Below are positions 6,587 to 6,598 of a DNA stretch of 6,598 bases, one piece after another; within the stretch, counting starts at the first letter, position 1; every line of letters starts with the position of its first letter. Location: positions 1-6,598 of the forward strand of contig CANHLV010000109.1 in NCBI GenBank assembly GCA_947461495.1, written 5' to 3'. The position numbers and the translations under genes are program-made. The notes under the pieces were generated by a model, which was given only the letters and a program-made list of their open reading frames with translations, ran no database searches and had not been told where the DNA came from. This DNA is from Chitinophagaceae bacterium. GTDB lineage: Bacteria; Bacteroidota; Bacteroidia; Chitinophagales; Chitinophagaceae.

Positions 6587-6598
6587 TACACTAAAAAA

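Noticed and set aside
1..6598. Search for tRNA genes, CRISPR arrays, insertion sequences, toxin-antitoxin pairs or defence genes
   Set aside because: Nearly all of the window is accounted for by six conserved genes. The gaps (33, 66, 5, 3, 8 and about 86 bp) are too small or lack the needed structure.

Overview
The window looks like ordinary chromosomal DNA from a member of the Bacteroidota, perhaps a Chitinophagaceae- or Sphingobacteria-like lineage; the finer placement is a guess. The grounds are an AT-rich composition, A/T-rich leaders with no Shine-Dalgarno sequence before any start codon, and protein types typical of the phylum. These include a secreted YfbK-type VWA protein with an N-terminal carboxypeptidase-regulatory-like domain, a glucosaminidase with C-terminal LysM repeats, and an SSS symporter with GMIGTSLSGVTF and GLDQEMMQKN signatures. 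I see no RNA gene, insertion sequence, CRISPR array, phage gene or attachment site.

Layout. Positions 1-745 (+ strand) hold the 3' two-thirds of dnaJ: the zinc-finger region and both C-terminal substrate-binding domains, with the J domain lying off the left edge. A 33-bp gap separates it from a convergent block on the minus strand that fills the rest of the window. In transcription order (right to left) that block is: sodium:solute symporter (6512-5004), SAM-dependent O-methyltransferase (4995-4357), glucosaminidase/LysM wall hydrolase (4353-3145), hypoxanthine phosphoribosyltransferase (3139-2603) and, after a 66-bp AT-rich spacer, the VWA protein (2536-779). The first four genes are separated by only 8, 3 and 5 bp and almost certainly share a transcript. 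The VWA gene may be read through or may have its own promoter.

How the genes work together. No single pathway links them. Hpt salvages purine bases, the glucosaminidase trims peptidoglycan, the symporter imports an unknown solute with Na+, and the methyltransferase acts on an unknown, probably catechol-like, acceptor. The block reads as a housekeeping and envelope operon rather than a defence, mobile or biosynthetic system.

I found no strong evidence of an undescribed system. The points most worth checking are: a Pro in place of the first of two Ser/Thr residues at the predicted Na2 site of the symporter; a cluster of poly-A tracts, one forming an in-frame A AAA AAC heptamer, just before the last LysM of the wall hydrolase; and non-ATG starts that appear forced in two of the five minus-strand genes.
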